A stretch of 34,730 nt of DNA from Adonisia turfae CCMR0081. Its GTDB lineage: Bacteria; Cyanobacteriota; Cyanobacteriia; Phormidesmidales; Phormidesmidaceae. Made by a program: the position numbers and the translations under genes. Shown here piece after piece: positions 27,076 to 34,631 of this stretch. The notes beneath the pieces were generated by a model. That model was given only the letters and a program-made list of their open reading frames with translations, was not told the DNA's origin and ran no database searches. Location of the stretch: positions 6,378,848-6,413,577 of the forward strand of contig NZ_QXHD01000004.1 in assembly GCF_011009555.1 (NCBI RefSeq), given 5' to 3'. How positions within the stretch are numbered: position 1 is the stretch's first letter; the number at the start of each line of letters is the position of its first letter.

Positions 27076-28611
27076 ATGGCCAAGAAAAATGCTTACAATG
27101 ATTATCTCAAGCAAACCCTGGGTGGATTGATAGATAAGCTTGAGATTTCAGACCTACGTAAGGAGTTTCTCAAAAATCGCTGGTTAGATCAGGTTATGTG
27201 GCTAGAAGGACGTGCCACTAAAGAGCGTAACCAACACTTCAGGCTCCGCATGATCACCATTATTGGGGGTGTACTTGTCCCAGCCATGGTGGGTTTTAGA
27301 AGTAATAATGATGATCTTCAGGTGGGAGTTGCTACAACTGCCTTTTTTGTTAGTCAAGCAGTAGCCATTTCTGCTGCTGTGGAAGAGTTTTTTGGGCACG
27401 GTGACAAGTATCGTAATTATCGTAGTACAGCAGAAAGCATGAAGATCGAGGGCTGGCAGTTTATGCAGCTAGCTGGCCCTTATCGCAAATATAAAGTACA
27501 TTCAGACGCCTATAAAATATTTGCCCAACGGGTTGAGTCCTATATCCAGAAAGATGTAGAGGGATTCGTTGCTCGTTTAGAGGAGAAGCAAGATGAGGAG
27601 AAGCAAGACGCTGACGAGGCTGTTAACAATGCCGAGAAAGCACTAATGCGTCTCAATCAGGAGTTAGAAGAGCGAGCTCAGAAACTGGAATTAGAAAAAG
27701 TTCGCTTAGCTGAGCAACAGGTCAGCAGTCAGCCACAGGGTCTAGAAGATGGCGGTTATTCAGGATCATTGTTGGATATCCAAATGCCATCATCTTCCGA
27801 AGGAGAAACTTTTGAAGAAAGCAGTCCTGCTGAACCAATGACTGGCGTCCAGTCCCTGCTGTCCTCCTCAAACAAAACGTCTGGTCGACGTCCCGCCCGA
27901 CAATCATCCAGCAAGACCATTACCTCCACCAGTAATCTACCGCCTTTAGGTCAAAATGCACTGGAATGGGAAGAGACTGTTGACTTTCAGGCTCTAAAAA
28001 CAATTTTAACTGAACAAAACAGCGTTGTGGAAAGTCAGACCAATGGCGGTTCTGGTGGAACTGCGGTGGTCAGTGGACCTCAACTCACCACACCGGATGA
28101 AGTTTCCCAGATTTTGGAATGCCCGTTGGAAGACTGTAAAGTTTATCTGCCCGGGATCTTGGCTGCCATGAAAAAGTACGATATTTACGACAACTCCGTA
28201 CTCATTGGTTTGCTAGCGACTATCCGCATTGAAACCGGCGGATTCAAACCAGTCCACGAGTGGGGAGGCGAGAGCTACTGGAAACGCTATGAAGAACGTG
28301 CAGACCTCGGTAACGTTAATCCTGGTGATGGCATTAAATATCATGGCCGTGGCTATATCCAACTAACCGGGCGCGCCAACTACAGCACCTACGGCAAAAA
28401 ACTAGGTGTAGACCTAGAGGGCAATCCCGATTTAGTCATGGATCCCGAAATATCCGCCCAGGTACTCGCTTGCTACTTTAAAGAGCGTGGCGTGGCTACA
28501 GCTGCTCGCGAAGGCGACTGGCGTCGTGTTCGTAAGCTAGTGAATGGCGGTTACCATGGCTGGGATGTATTTTCGAAATATGTTGAGCGGGCCCGTGCTC
28601 AATTAGCATAG
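27076..28611 (+). CDS. SLATT/DUF4231 two-TM protein fused to a GH19 glycosidase domain
   Basis: In this 511-residue protein, residues about 1-165 form a SLATT-type (DUF4231) module: an amphipathic start, RWLDQVMWLE, two close membrane spans (about 59-75 and 83-101) and a conserved KYRNYRSTAESMKIEGW helix. A coiled-coil (about 165-215) and a Ser/Thr-rich disordered linker (about 216-335) lead to a GH19 chitinase/endolysin-type domain (about 340-511) with IETGGF (E386) and YHGRGYIQLTGRANY. SLATT proteins are predicted membrane effectors tied to nucleotide-sensing SLOG proteins in bacterial conflict systems, and a SLOG gene follows directly. GH19 domains cleave chitin or peptidoglycan glycans. 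The ATG lies at the start of the SLATT homology. Confidence 0.83.
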   Translation: MAKKNAYNDYLKQTLGGLIDKLEISDLRKEFLKNRWLDQVMWLEGRATKERNQHFRLRMITIIGGVLVPAMVGFRSNNDDLQVGVATTAFFVSQAVAISAAVEEFFGHGDKYRNYRSTAESMKIEGWQFMQLAGPYRKYKVHSDAYKIFAQRVESYIQKDVEGFVARLEEKQDEEKQDADEAVNNAEKALMRLNQELEERAQKLELEKVRLAEQQVSSQPQGLEDGGYSGSLLDIQMPSSSEGETFEESSPAEPMTGVQSLLSSSNKTSGRRPARQSSSKTITSTSNLPPLGQNALEWEETVDFQALKTILTEQNSVVESQTNGGSGGTAVVSGPQLTTPDEVSQILECPLEDCKVYLPGILAAMKKYDIYDNSVLIGLLATIRIETGGFKPVHEWGGESYWKRYEERADLGNVNPGDGIKYHGRGYIQLTGRANYSTYGKKLGVDLEGNPDLVMDPEISAQVLACYFKERGVATAAREGDWRRVRKLVNGGYHGWDVFSKYVERARAQLA

Positions 28612-28889
28612 ATGGCGTAGCAGGTCGATCTTGAGTTTTTTGCTGCTAAAAAATACAGTTCCAACTGTAACCAGAACTCACCCCAATTAAATAGAAACAT
28701 CGGGTCTACTCAGAGCTCATTGCAGTTTCAAGATCCGCGATTTTACGCATATACTTTGCTCGTATACCTAAAAATCAGGTCATTCTATAAGATCAAATTG
28801 CACAATTTTTACAGGATGGGGGTATTTTGGGGATGTAATTGGGTTAGAAGCACAGGCCATCTGGCCACCTTTGATAAGAGATATACAAA
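28612..28889 (+). promoter_or_regulatory. 278-bp gap between SLATT-GH19 and SLOG genes
   Basis: This AT-rich spacer has no open frame I trust. It is long for an operon gap, so the SLOG gene may have its own promoter. A weak AAGAGA Shine-Dalgarno-like element lies about 8 nt before the SLOG ATG. No terminator hairpin with a T-run is apparent. Confidence 0.3.
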
Positions 28890-29681
28890 ATGCCCAGAAC
28901 TTCAGCTGACGAACTCGTTGAACATACGTTTTCCAATGGGCAGCTTGCGAAAATACTCAAGGTGGCAGACGACACTGGTTACGAAAAAGCTTTATCGCTT
29001 GTAGGATTAGCAGGCCCAAGACCGACATTGCTAGTCATCGGCGGTGCCAGTAACATGACGGCTGAGAGTCAGGCAAAGCTGCTTCAATTTTTCAATGACA
29101 CCTTAGCAACTCTGTCAGAACGAATCGGGATTACTGTATTGGACGGCGGCACCGATGCTGGCGTTATCCATATGATGGGCCAGGCACGCCACTATGTTAG
29201 TGGCCAATTTAATCTAATTGGCGTTGCACCCTTAAACAGAGTCATTTTTCCAGTCGGCACAACTCCACCTCCGCCCCCAGATGATTCCAACTATCCTCCA
29301 GTCGAACTGGAGCCCCATCACACCCATTTCTTCCTAGTACCCGGTGAAAATTGGGGGAGTGAATCCCGCTGGTTAGCCAGGTTCTCGTCGGTTTTAGCGG
29401 GACATTTTCCATCTATGACCTTATTGATTAACGGCGGTCAAGTATCGCTTCAAGATTTGAGGCTGAACCTTGAGTTGGGCAGACACGTAACGATTATTGC
29501 CGGCAGTGGCCGATTGGCAGATGCCGTAGCTAACACCATTAGCGGAGTCATGCCTTCTGAAGATGAAACAATTCAAAATCTCGTTGATAATTACTACCCT
29601 AAACAGCTATCAGTCTTTAACTTGTTATCCAGTTCATTAGATGACCTGAAGACTCAATTAGACACATATTTTGATTCCTAA
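28890..29681 (+). CDS. TRPM-type SLOG domain protein (LSDAT family)
   Basis: The 263-residue Rossmann-like protein matches the prokaryotic LSDAT/SLOG family, related to the cytoplasmic SLOG region of TRPM channels. Visible motifs are LLVIGGASNM (47-56), ITVLDGGTDAGVIHMMGQAR (81-100), NLIGVAP, THFFLVPGENWGSESRWL, LLINGGQVSLQDL (178-190) and IIAGSGRLADAVA (202-214). SLOG domains bind or process nucleotides. TRPM2 binds ADP-ribose derivatives, and ThsA of Thoeris uses a SLOG domain to sense a TIR-made cyclic ADP-ribose isomer. Lying just downstream of the SLATT-GH19 gene, this is the classic sensor-effector pair. It has no membrane span. A Pro-rich loop (PPPPP, about 126-130) interrupts the fold. 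Confidence 0.85.
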   Translation: MPRTSADELVEHTFSNGQLAKILKVADDTGYEKALSLVGLAGPRPTLLVIGGASNMTAESQAKLLQFFNDTLATLSERIGITVLDGGTDAGVIHMMGQARHYVSGQFNLIGVAPLNRVIFPVGTTPPPPPDDSNYPPVELEPHHTHFFLVPGENWGSESRWLARFSSVLAGHFPSMTLLINGGQVSLQDLRLNLELGRHVTIIAGSGRLADAVANTISGVMPSEDETIQNLVDNYYPKQLSVFNLLSSSLDDLKTQLDTYFDS

Positions 29682-29765
29682 TAGACAAAGCTATCCTGCG
29701 GGCATGTAGTCAGCGCTAACCCTTATTTATTAGTAAGGTGTACCCCTTTGAAGCCAGGCCCAAAA

Positions 29766-29783
29766 TCAATTCTTAAGAATTGA
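29766..29783. promoter_or_regulatory. 18-bp perfect palindrome upstream of the RRM gene
   Basis: TCAATTCTTAAGAATTGA is exactly self-complementary and lies about 180 bp upstream of the RRM start, in a 281-bp non-coding stretch. It could be an operator or a leader structure. No regulator is identified. Confidence 0.5.
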
Positions 29784-29962
29784 AATCAGCAATTGGCAAG
29801 GTATGCTAGAGTTCTATGGCAATGCGTTGCTATATTGGGTAACAATCAGTTTTCGGTACGATACGCTCACAGTTCAACTCGACCAGTTCAATCTCGACTT
29901 CGATTTGATTACTAGAGGGATCTCCGTATAACTCGTTGCATACTTAACCTAGGAGATTCTCT

Positions 29963-30238
29963 ATGTCCATTTATGTTGGAAATCTGTCCTATGATGCTAC
30001 TCAGGAGGACATTAATGCCGTCTTCGCCGAGTATGGAACAGTCCAGCGTGTCCATCTACCCACAGATCGTGAAACTGGTCGCCCTCGTGGTTTTGCCTTC
30101 GTAGAAATGTCTTCGGAAGACGAAGAAGCCTCTGCAATTGAGGCTTTAGATGGTGCAGAGTGGATGGGCAGAGACCTGCGGGTTAATAAGGCTCGTCCCC
30201 GTGAACAGCGTGGCGGCGGTGGTGGCGGTCGCTTCTAA
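29963..30238 (+). CDS. RRM-type RNA-binding protein (cyanobacterial Rbp)
   Basis: This 91-residue protein is a single RNA-recognition motif with a short Gly-rich tail (RGGGGGGRF). RNP2 (IYVGNL) and RNP1 (RGFAFVEM) are intact, with the usual beta-alpha-beta order. Cyanobacterial Rbp proteins of this size are often cold-inducible and bind RNA. A Shine-Dalgarno (CTAGGAGA) precedes the ATG. It is followed by a terminator-like hairpin and then rpsU, a linkage known in cyanobacteria. The long upstream region (281 bp) suggests an extended leader that could carry cold-responsive control, as reported for related genes. Confidence 0.95.
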   Translation: MSIYVGNLSYDATQEDINAVFAEYGTVQRVHLPTDRETGRPRGFAFVEMSSEDEEASAIEALDGAEWMGRDLRVNKARPREQRGGGGGGRF

Positions 30239-30294
30239 ATTAAAAAGTCTGCCTAACTTTGGGTTACGTGTTTTGCACACAACCCTGGTCTATC

Positions 30295-30322
30295 ATGGGG
30301 CAGTTGGTCTGCCCCATTTTTG
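30295..30322 (+). terminator. Hairpin between the RRM gene and rpsU
   Basis: An 8-bp stem (ATGGGGCA / TGCCCCAT) with a 7-nt loop is followed by a short T-run ending in TTTTTG. It lies 19 nt before the rpsU start, overlapping its leader. It may end most Rbp transcripts while letting some read through to rpsU. Confidence 0.75.
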
Positions 30323-30340
30323 TCGTTAAAGGAGAATACT

Positions 30341-30553
30341 ATGGCCCAGGTTATCCTTGGGGATGATGAAGGTATTGAATCAGCACTGCGAAGATTTAAA
30401 CGGAAGGTTGTGCAAGCCGGTATTTTTTCGGATATGAAAAAGCACCGTTACTTTGAGACACCTGCTGAAAAACTTAAGCGTAAGGCGATCGCAAAACATC
30501 GTCAAAAGCGTTGGAGCCGCAATCGCAGTAATCGCAATAATAATAGAGACTAG
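30341..30553 (+). CDS. rpsU: Ribosomal protein S21 (bS21)
   Basis: The 70-residue product starts at ATG 30341, preceded by AAAGGAGA; an upstream in-frame start at 30320 lies within the hairpin and is not used here. It carries the bS21 core: ESALRRFKRKVVQAGIFSDMKKHRYFETPAEKLKRKAIA, then a very basic Arg/Asn tail. bS21 binds the 30S platform and helps base-pairing of the mRNA with 16S rRNA. Its position after the RRM gene, behind a terminator-like hairpin, suggests partial read-through control. Confidence 0.95.
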   Translation: MAQVILGDDEGIESALRRFKRKVVQAGIFSDMKKHRYFETPAEKLKRKAIAKHRQKRWSRNRSNRNNNRD

Positions 30554-30601
30554 GGGCAAGCAATTGAAGCTCAAAGCCTGACTCTTAGTCCCTGGCATAG
30601 T

Positions 30602-30641
30602 AGCAAAGCGGCGTGGTTGAGTTCAACCACGCCGCTTTGCT
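30602..30641. repeat. 19-bp perfect inverted repeat (near-palindrome) after rpsU
   Basis: The arms at 30602-30620 and 30623-30641 (AGCAAAGCGGCGTGGTTGA and its reverse complement) are exact, with a 2-nt centre. The stem is GC-rich and very stable. It lies between the convergent rpsU and carB genes, so it could stop transcription from both sides. There is no T-run on either flank. It might also belong to a dispersed cyanobacterial repeat family. Confidence 0.9.
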
Positions 30642-30730
30642 GACCGACGCATTACAAGGCCTCACCCATAAAATGTTTCGCCCTGGGGATCAGCCCATGG
30701 CAAGTTTTTATTCGGGGTTAAGCGCTCTGT

Positions 30731-30786
30731 CTAAACAGGACTGCCTAAACAAGACTGTCTAAACAAGACTGCCTAAACAAGATAGT
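30731..30786. repeat. 14-nt tandem repeat, four copies, overlapping the carB 3' end
   Basis: Units CTAAACAGGACTGC, CTAAACAAGACTGT, CTAAACAAGACTGC and CTAAACAAGATAGT run head to tail. The last unit contains the carB stop codon and its final codons (tyrosine-leucine-valine-stop on the minus strand). The others lie just downstream, suggesting slipped duplication of the gene's end. Confidence 0.9.
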
Positions 30787-33700
30787 CTTGCAAGGCTTTA
30801 ACCGCTAGCGTTTGTTGCTGCAAGGAACGAATGGCTTCAATGGTTGCTCGCGCACCTGACAGGGTTGTAATCGTTGGGATCTTGTAATCAAGGGCTGTGC
30901 GACGAATCATTCGATCATCTTCCTGGGCAGTAGCCCCGGTGGGCGTGTTGATAATCAGCTGAATTTCCTGGTTTTTGATGGCATCAATCACATGGGGCCG
31001 ACCCTCATGCACTTTGTAGACCAATCTCACATCTAATCCATGGGACTGTAGTACCCGCCGAGTGCCAGCTGTCGCCATCAGTTGAAAACCTAGTTCTGCA
31101 AGTTCCTTAGCAATGGGAACTACAGCTTCCTTCTCGCGATCGTTCATAGAAATGAAGGTTGTCCCTTGCAAAGGCAGCGCCTGACTAGCAGCTAGTTCGG
31201 CTTTGGCAAAAGAACGCCCGAAGTCTACGTCAATCCCCATGACTTCGCCGGTAGACCGCATTTCTGGCCCTAGCAGCGTGTCAGTACCCGGAAATTTACT
31301 AAAGGGTAGTACAGCCTCTTTTACTGAAATATGGGTGGGGATAACTTCTGTCATCACCCCCACCTCAGTCAGGGTTCGTCCAGACATAATGAGAACCGCT
31401 GTCTTAGCTAAGGGCACCCCCGTTGCTTTAGAAACAAATGGCACTGTACGAGAAGCTCTGGGGTTGGCTTCTAAGATATAAACGTCATCATCTTTAACCG
31501 CAAATTGAATATTCATGAGGCCAATCACTTTTAGGGCCTTAGCTAATTTGACGGTCCAATCACGAATGATACCCAGGGCGTTATCACTAAGGGTGATGGT
31601 CGGTAATGAACAAGCCGAGTCACCCGAATGGATACCCGCTTGCTCAATGTGCTCCATAATGCCACCAATGACAACTTGACCAGTGCGATCGCAAATGGCA
31701 TCCACATCCACCTCAATGGCATTTTCCAAAAAGCGATCGATCAAAATTGGATGGTCCGGTTCTACCTGTACCGCTGTCGTCATGTAGCGCTCTAGATCCT
31801 GGTCGGAATAGACCACCTCCATAGCCCGACCACCTAACACGTAGCTGGGGCGCACAACCACTGGATAGTTAATTTTTTGAGCAATCTCCAGGGCTTCCTG
31901 ATAACTACGGGCAATGCCATTGGGTGGCTGCGTGATCTCCAAATCCCAAAGGATTTTCTCAAACCGTTCACGGTCTTCAGCCGTATCGATAGAATCAGGT
32001 GACGTACCCCAAATCTTTGTCTGGATCGGCTGACCATCAACCTCCGGTGCACTGCCCAAATAGGCTTGCAAAGGGACAGCCAACTTGAGGGGAGTCTGGC
32101 CACCAAACTGAATAATGACCCCTTCTGGGTTCTCCGCCTCAATAATGTTGAGCACGTCTTCCTTAGTGAGGGGCTCAAAATAAAGCCGGTCACTGGTGTC
32201 GTAGTCAGTGGAGACCGTCTCCGGGTTAGAGTTCACCATGATTGTCTCAAAATCATGGGCCTGTAACGCATAGGAGGCATGACAACAACAGTAGTCAAAC
32301 TCAATACCCTGGCCAATGCGGTTGGGACCACCCCCCAAAATCATTACCTTTCGCCGATCAGAAGGTTTGACCTCGTTTTCAGCCTCATAGGTGGAGTAAT
32401 AATAGGGAGTGTATGCCTCAAATTCTGCGGCACAGGTATCTACCGTTTTATAGACCGGTGTCACGCCCAAGGCCTTACGGTTTGCCCGCACCTGATCTTC
32501 ATCGGTTTTGGTGGCATAGGCAATTTGGCGATCGCTAAAGCCCTGCTGCTTCACCGCCATCATTTGCTCGGCAGTAATAGCCCCTAAGGCTGTACGCTTC
32601 AACCATTTTTCAGTGATCAGCAAGTCCTGTAATTTATCAATAAACCAGGGATCGATGCCGGTGAGTTCATAGATATCCTGAGCGCTGAGCCCGAGTTGCA
32701 ACGCATGGCGCAGCGCAAAGATGCGGTCTGGATTAGGGGATCGCAAACTGGAGCGCACCTTGGAAATGGTGGGAAGATTTTCGCTGCGATCGCAGCCCCA
32801 ACCAGCACGCCCCGTTTCCAAGGAGCGCAAAGCCTTCTGGAACGATTCTTGAAAGGTACGGCCAATGGCCATCGCCTCTCCCACCGACTTCATCTGGGTA
32901 GTCAATAAAGGGGCACTTCCAGGAAACTTTTCAAAGGCAAACCGGGGAATCTTAGTCACCACATAGTCAATGGTGGGCTCAAAACTAGCAGGCGTTTTCT
33001 TTGTGATGTCATTGGAAATTTCATTCAGGGTGTAGCCCACCGCTAGTTTGGCCGCAAACTTTGCAATGGGAAACCCCGTAGCTTTAGAAGCAAGGGCAGA
33101 ACTACGAGACACCCTGGGGTTCATCTCAATAACAATCACAGCCCCCGTATCTGGATTCACAGCAAACTGAATATTGGAACCACCCGTTTCCACACCAATT
33201 TCACGAATAATTTTGATAGATGCATCCCGTAACCGCTGATATTCCTTATCAGTCAGGGTTTGAGCAGGCGCTACCGTGATCGAGTCTCCGGTATGAATTC
33301 CCATGGGATCCAAATTCTCAATCGAGCAGATGATCACGACATTGTCAGCCAGGTCACGCATGACCTCCAGCTCATACTCTTTCCAGCCCAACAGCGACTT
33401 CTCAATCAAAATTTGTGATACCGGGCTGGCATCTAAACCGGACTTGGCAATGGTTTCAAACTCTTCCTGGTTGTAGGCGATCCCCCCACCGGTCCCACCC
33501 AAGGTAAATGCAGGTCGAATGATTAATGGGTAAGTACCAATCTCTTGAGCAATTGCCTGAGCTTCATCCATGGTCTCAGCCAACCCAGACGGACATATGC
33601 CCACACCAATCCGTTCCATGGCCTCCTTAAATAGGCGGCGGTCTTCAGCCATTTCAATGGCATCTAACTTGGCTCCAATCAGCTCCACATTGTGGGCCGC

Positions 33701-34024
33701 TAGAACACCCTCCTTGGCAAGACTAACAGCAATATTTAGAGCAGTCTGGCCGCCCATGGTCGGCAAGAGTGCATCTGGCTTTTCCCGCTCAATCACCCGA
33801 GCCACCAACTCAGGGGTGAGGGGTTCAATGTAGGTGCGATCCGCCGTTTCTGGATCAGTCATGATGGTGGCCGGATTGGAATTAATCAGCACCACTTCAT
33901 AGCCTTCTTCTCGCAGAGCCTTGCACGCTTGGGTGCCCGAATAGTCAAACTCACAAGCCTGACCAATCACAATCGGGCCAGAACCAATTAACAAAATCTT
34001 GCTGAGGTCGTTGCGGCGAGGCAT
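30773..34024 (-). CDS. carB: Carbamoyl-phosphate synthase large subunit
   Basis: CarB (1083 residues, normal length) makes carbamoyl phosphate from bicarbonate, ammonia from CarA, and two ATP, for pyrimidine and arginine synthesis. The two duplicated ATP-grasp halves are clear. The first starts PRRNDLSKILLIGSGPIVIGQ with FTLGGTGGGIAYN and VIEMNPRVSRSSALASKATG. The second starts KVMILGGGPNRIGQGIEFDY with RPSYVLGGRAMEVVY and ILEANPRASRTVPFVSKATG. The C-terminal allosteric MGS-like domain (from about 945) ends in LQDYLV. The ATG at 34024 fits the family start. The 3' end is copied in a 14-nt tandem repeat. Confidence 0.98.
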   Translation of the reverse strand: MPRRNDLSKILLIGSGPIVIGQACEFDYSGTQACKALREEGYEVVLINSNPATIMTDPETADRTYIEPLTPELVARVIEREKPDALLPTMGGQTALNIAVSLAKEGVLAAHNVELIGAKLDAIEMAEDRRLFKEAMERIGVGICPSGLAETMDEAQAIAQEIGTYPLIIRPAFTLGGTGGGIAYNQEEFETIAKSGLDASPVSQILIEKSLLGWKEYELEVMRDLADNVVIICSIENLDPMGIHTGDSITVAPAQTLTDKEYQRLRDASIKIIREIGVETGGSNIQFAVNPDTGAVIVIEMNPRVSRSSALASKATGFPIAKFAAKLAVGYTLNEISNDITKKTPASFEPTIDYVVTKIPRFAFEKFPGSAPLLTTQMKSVGEAMAIGRTFQESFQKALRSLETGRAGWGCDRSENLPTISKVRSSLRSPNPDRIFALRHALQLGLSAQDIYELTGIDPWFIDKLQDLLITEKWLKRTALGAITAEQMMAVKQQGFSDRQIAYATKTDEDQVRANRKALGVTPVYKTVDTCAAEFEAYTPYYYSTYEAENEVKPSDRRKVMILGGGPNRIGQGIEFDYCCCHASYALQAHDFETIMVNSNPETVSTDYDTSDRLYFEPLTKEDVLNIIEAENPEGVIIQFGGQTPLKLAVPLQAYLGSAPEVDGQPIQTKIWGTSPDSIDTAEDRERFEKILWDLEITQPPNGIARSYQEALEIAQKINYPVVVRPSYVLGGRAMEVVYSDQDLERYMTTAVQVEPDHPILIDRFLENAIEVDVDAICDRTGQVVIGGIMEHIEQAGIHSGDSACSLPTITLSDNALGIIRDWTVKLAKALKVIGLMNIQFAVKDDDVYILEANPRASRTVPFVSKATGVPLAKTAVLIMSGRTLTEVGVMTEVIPTHISVKEAVLPFSKFPGTDTLLGPEMRSTGEVMGIDVDFGRSFAKAELAASQALPLQGTTFISMNDREKEAVVPIAKELAELGFQLMATAGTRRVLQSHGLDVRLVYKVHEGRPHVIDAIKNQEIQLIINTPTGATAQEDDRMIRRTALDYKIPTITTLSGARATIEAIRSLQQQTLAVKALQDYLV

Positions 34025-34631
34025 AAGCGAGCGTTGGAAAAATCGAGGGTAACAAATTAGAGAGTCCTATCATTCAGGACTCGGATCAACAAATCCAAAT
34101 CATTGTAGGGCTTTCTTTCACACCCAAGGCGGAGATTTTGCAGGAGTTTTCAACCATCTTTAGAGCAAACCACCCGCCATAATGGCCAATGTGCATCAAT
34201 CATAGGCTGATATTTCCTAAAGTTAGGAGGCATCTAATCGCCACTGCTGTAAGGATTCATGCCAGGCATGCACTACAAAACGGACATGCAATATCCATCA
34301 TTCTTTGCCCATGAAAAATGAAAGGGTGCCAACGCTAACGTCAGAACCCTTTCATTTTTATCAGAGTTAATTGGAGGCAACTGAGTAGGAATGTCCAGAC
34401 TTTTGTGTCAATCGCTAATTTTTAATAAAAAATCAAGGGTTTCAGCCCTCTCCAACACCGTTTTGTAGACACTCCCTAACAGCTATGGCAAACGGCTGAA
34501 TGCATCTCTCCAAAGGAAAAGCCGCGCCAACAGCCGTTTGCTGCGCCCATGGCTGATGCTACTTATAGCGTTCAGTAATCATCACTAATATTGTGAACCA
34601 TGGGCACCCAGCGATAAACTGGCGTCAACGC
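34025..34631. promoter_or_regulatory. 607-bp intergenic region with several hairpins
   Basis: This non-coding stretch lies between the Gly-Glu-tailed gene and carB, both on the minus strand. It contains a small hairpin in the carB leader (34062-34082, GAGTCCT / AGGACTC), the terminator at 34314-34359, and an inverted repeat (CAAACGGCTG / CAGCCGTTTG at 34489-34498 and 34531-34540) flanked by further complementary bases. I see no trustworthy open frame. A small RNA is possible but unsupported. Confidence 0.4.
34314..34359 (-). terminator. Strong bidirectional terminator hairpin
   Basis: A 14-bp perfect stem (AAAAATGAAAGGGT / ACCCTTTCATTTTT) encloses an 18-nt loop. The A- and T-rich stem ends give a T-run in both directions. 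It likely ends the minus-strand transcript of the gene at the right edge and shields carB from read-through. Confidence 0.8.

Noticed and set aside
26353..30480. A stretch of about 4 kb with no HIP1 octamer, suggesting recent transfer of the SLATT-SLOG genes
   Set aside because: Another gap of similar length (about 16.1-20.0 kb) exists in the window, so absence here is not telling without genome-wide counts.
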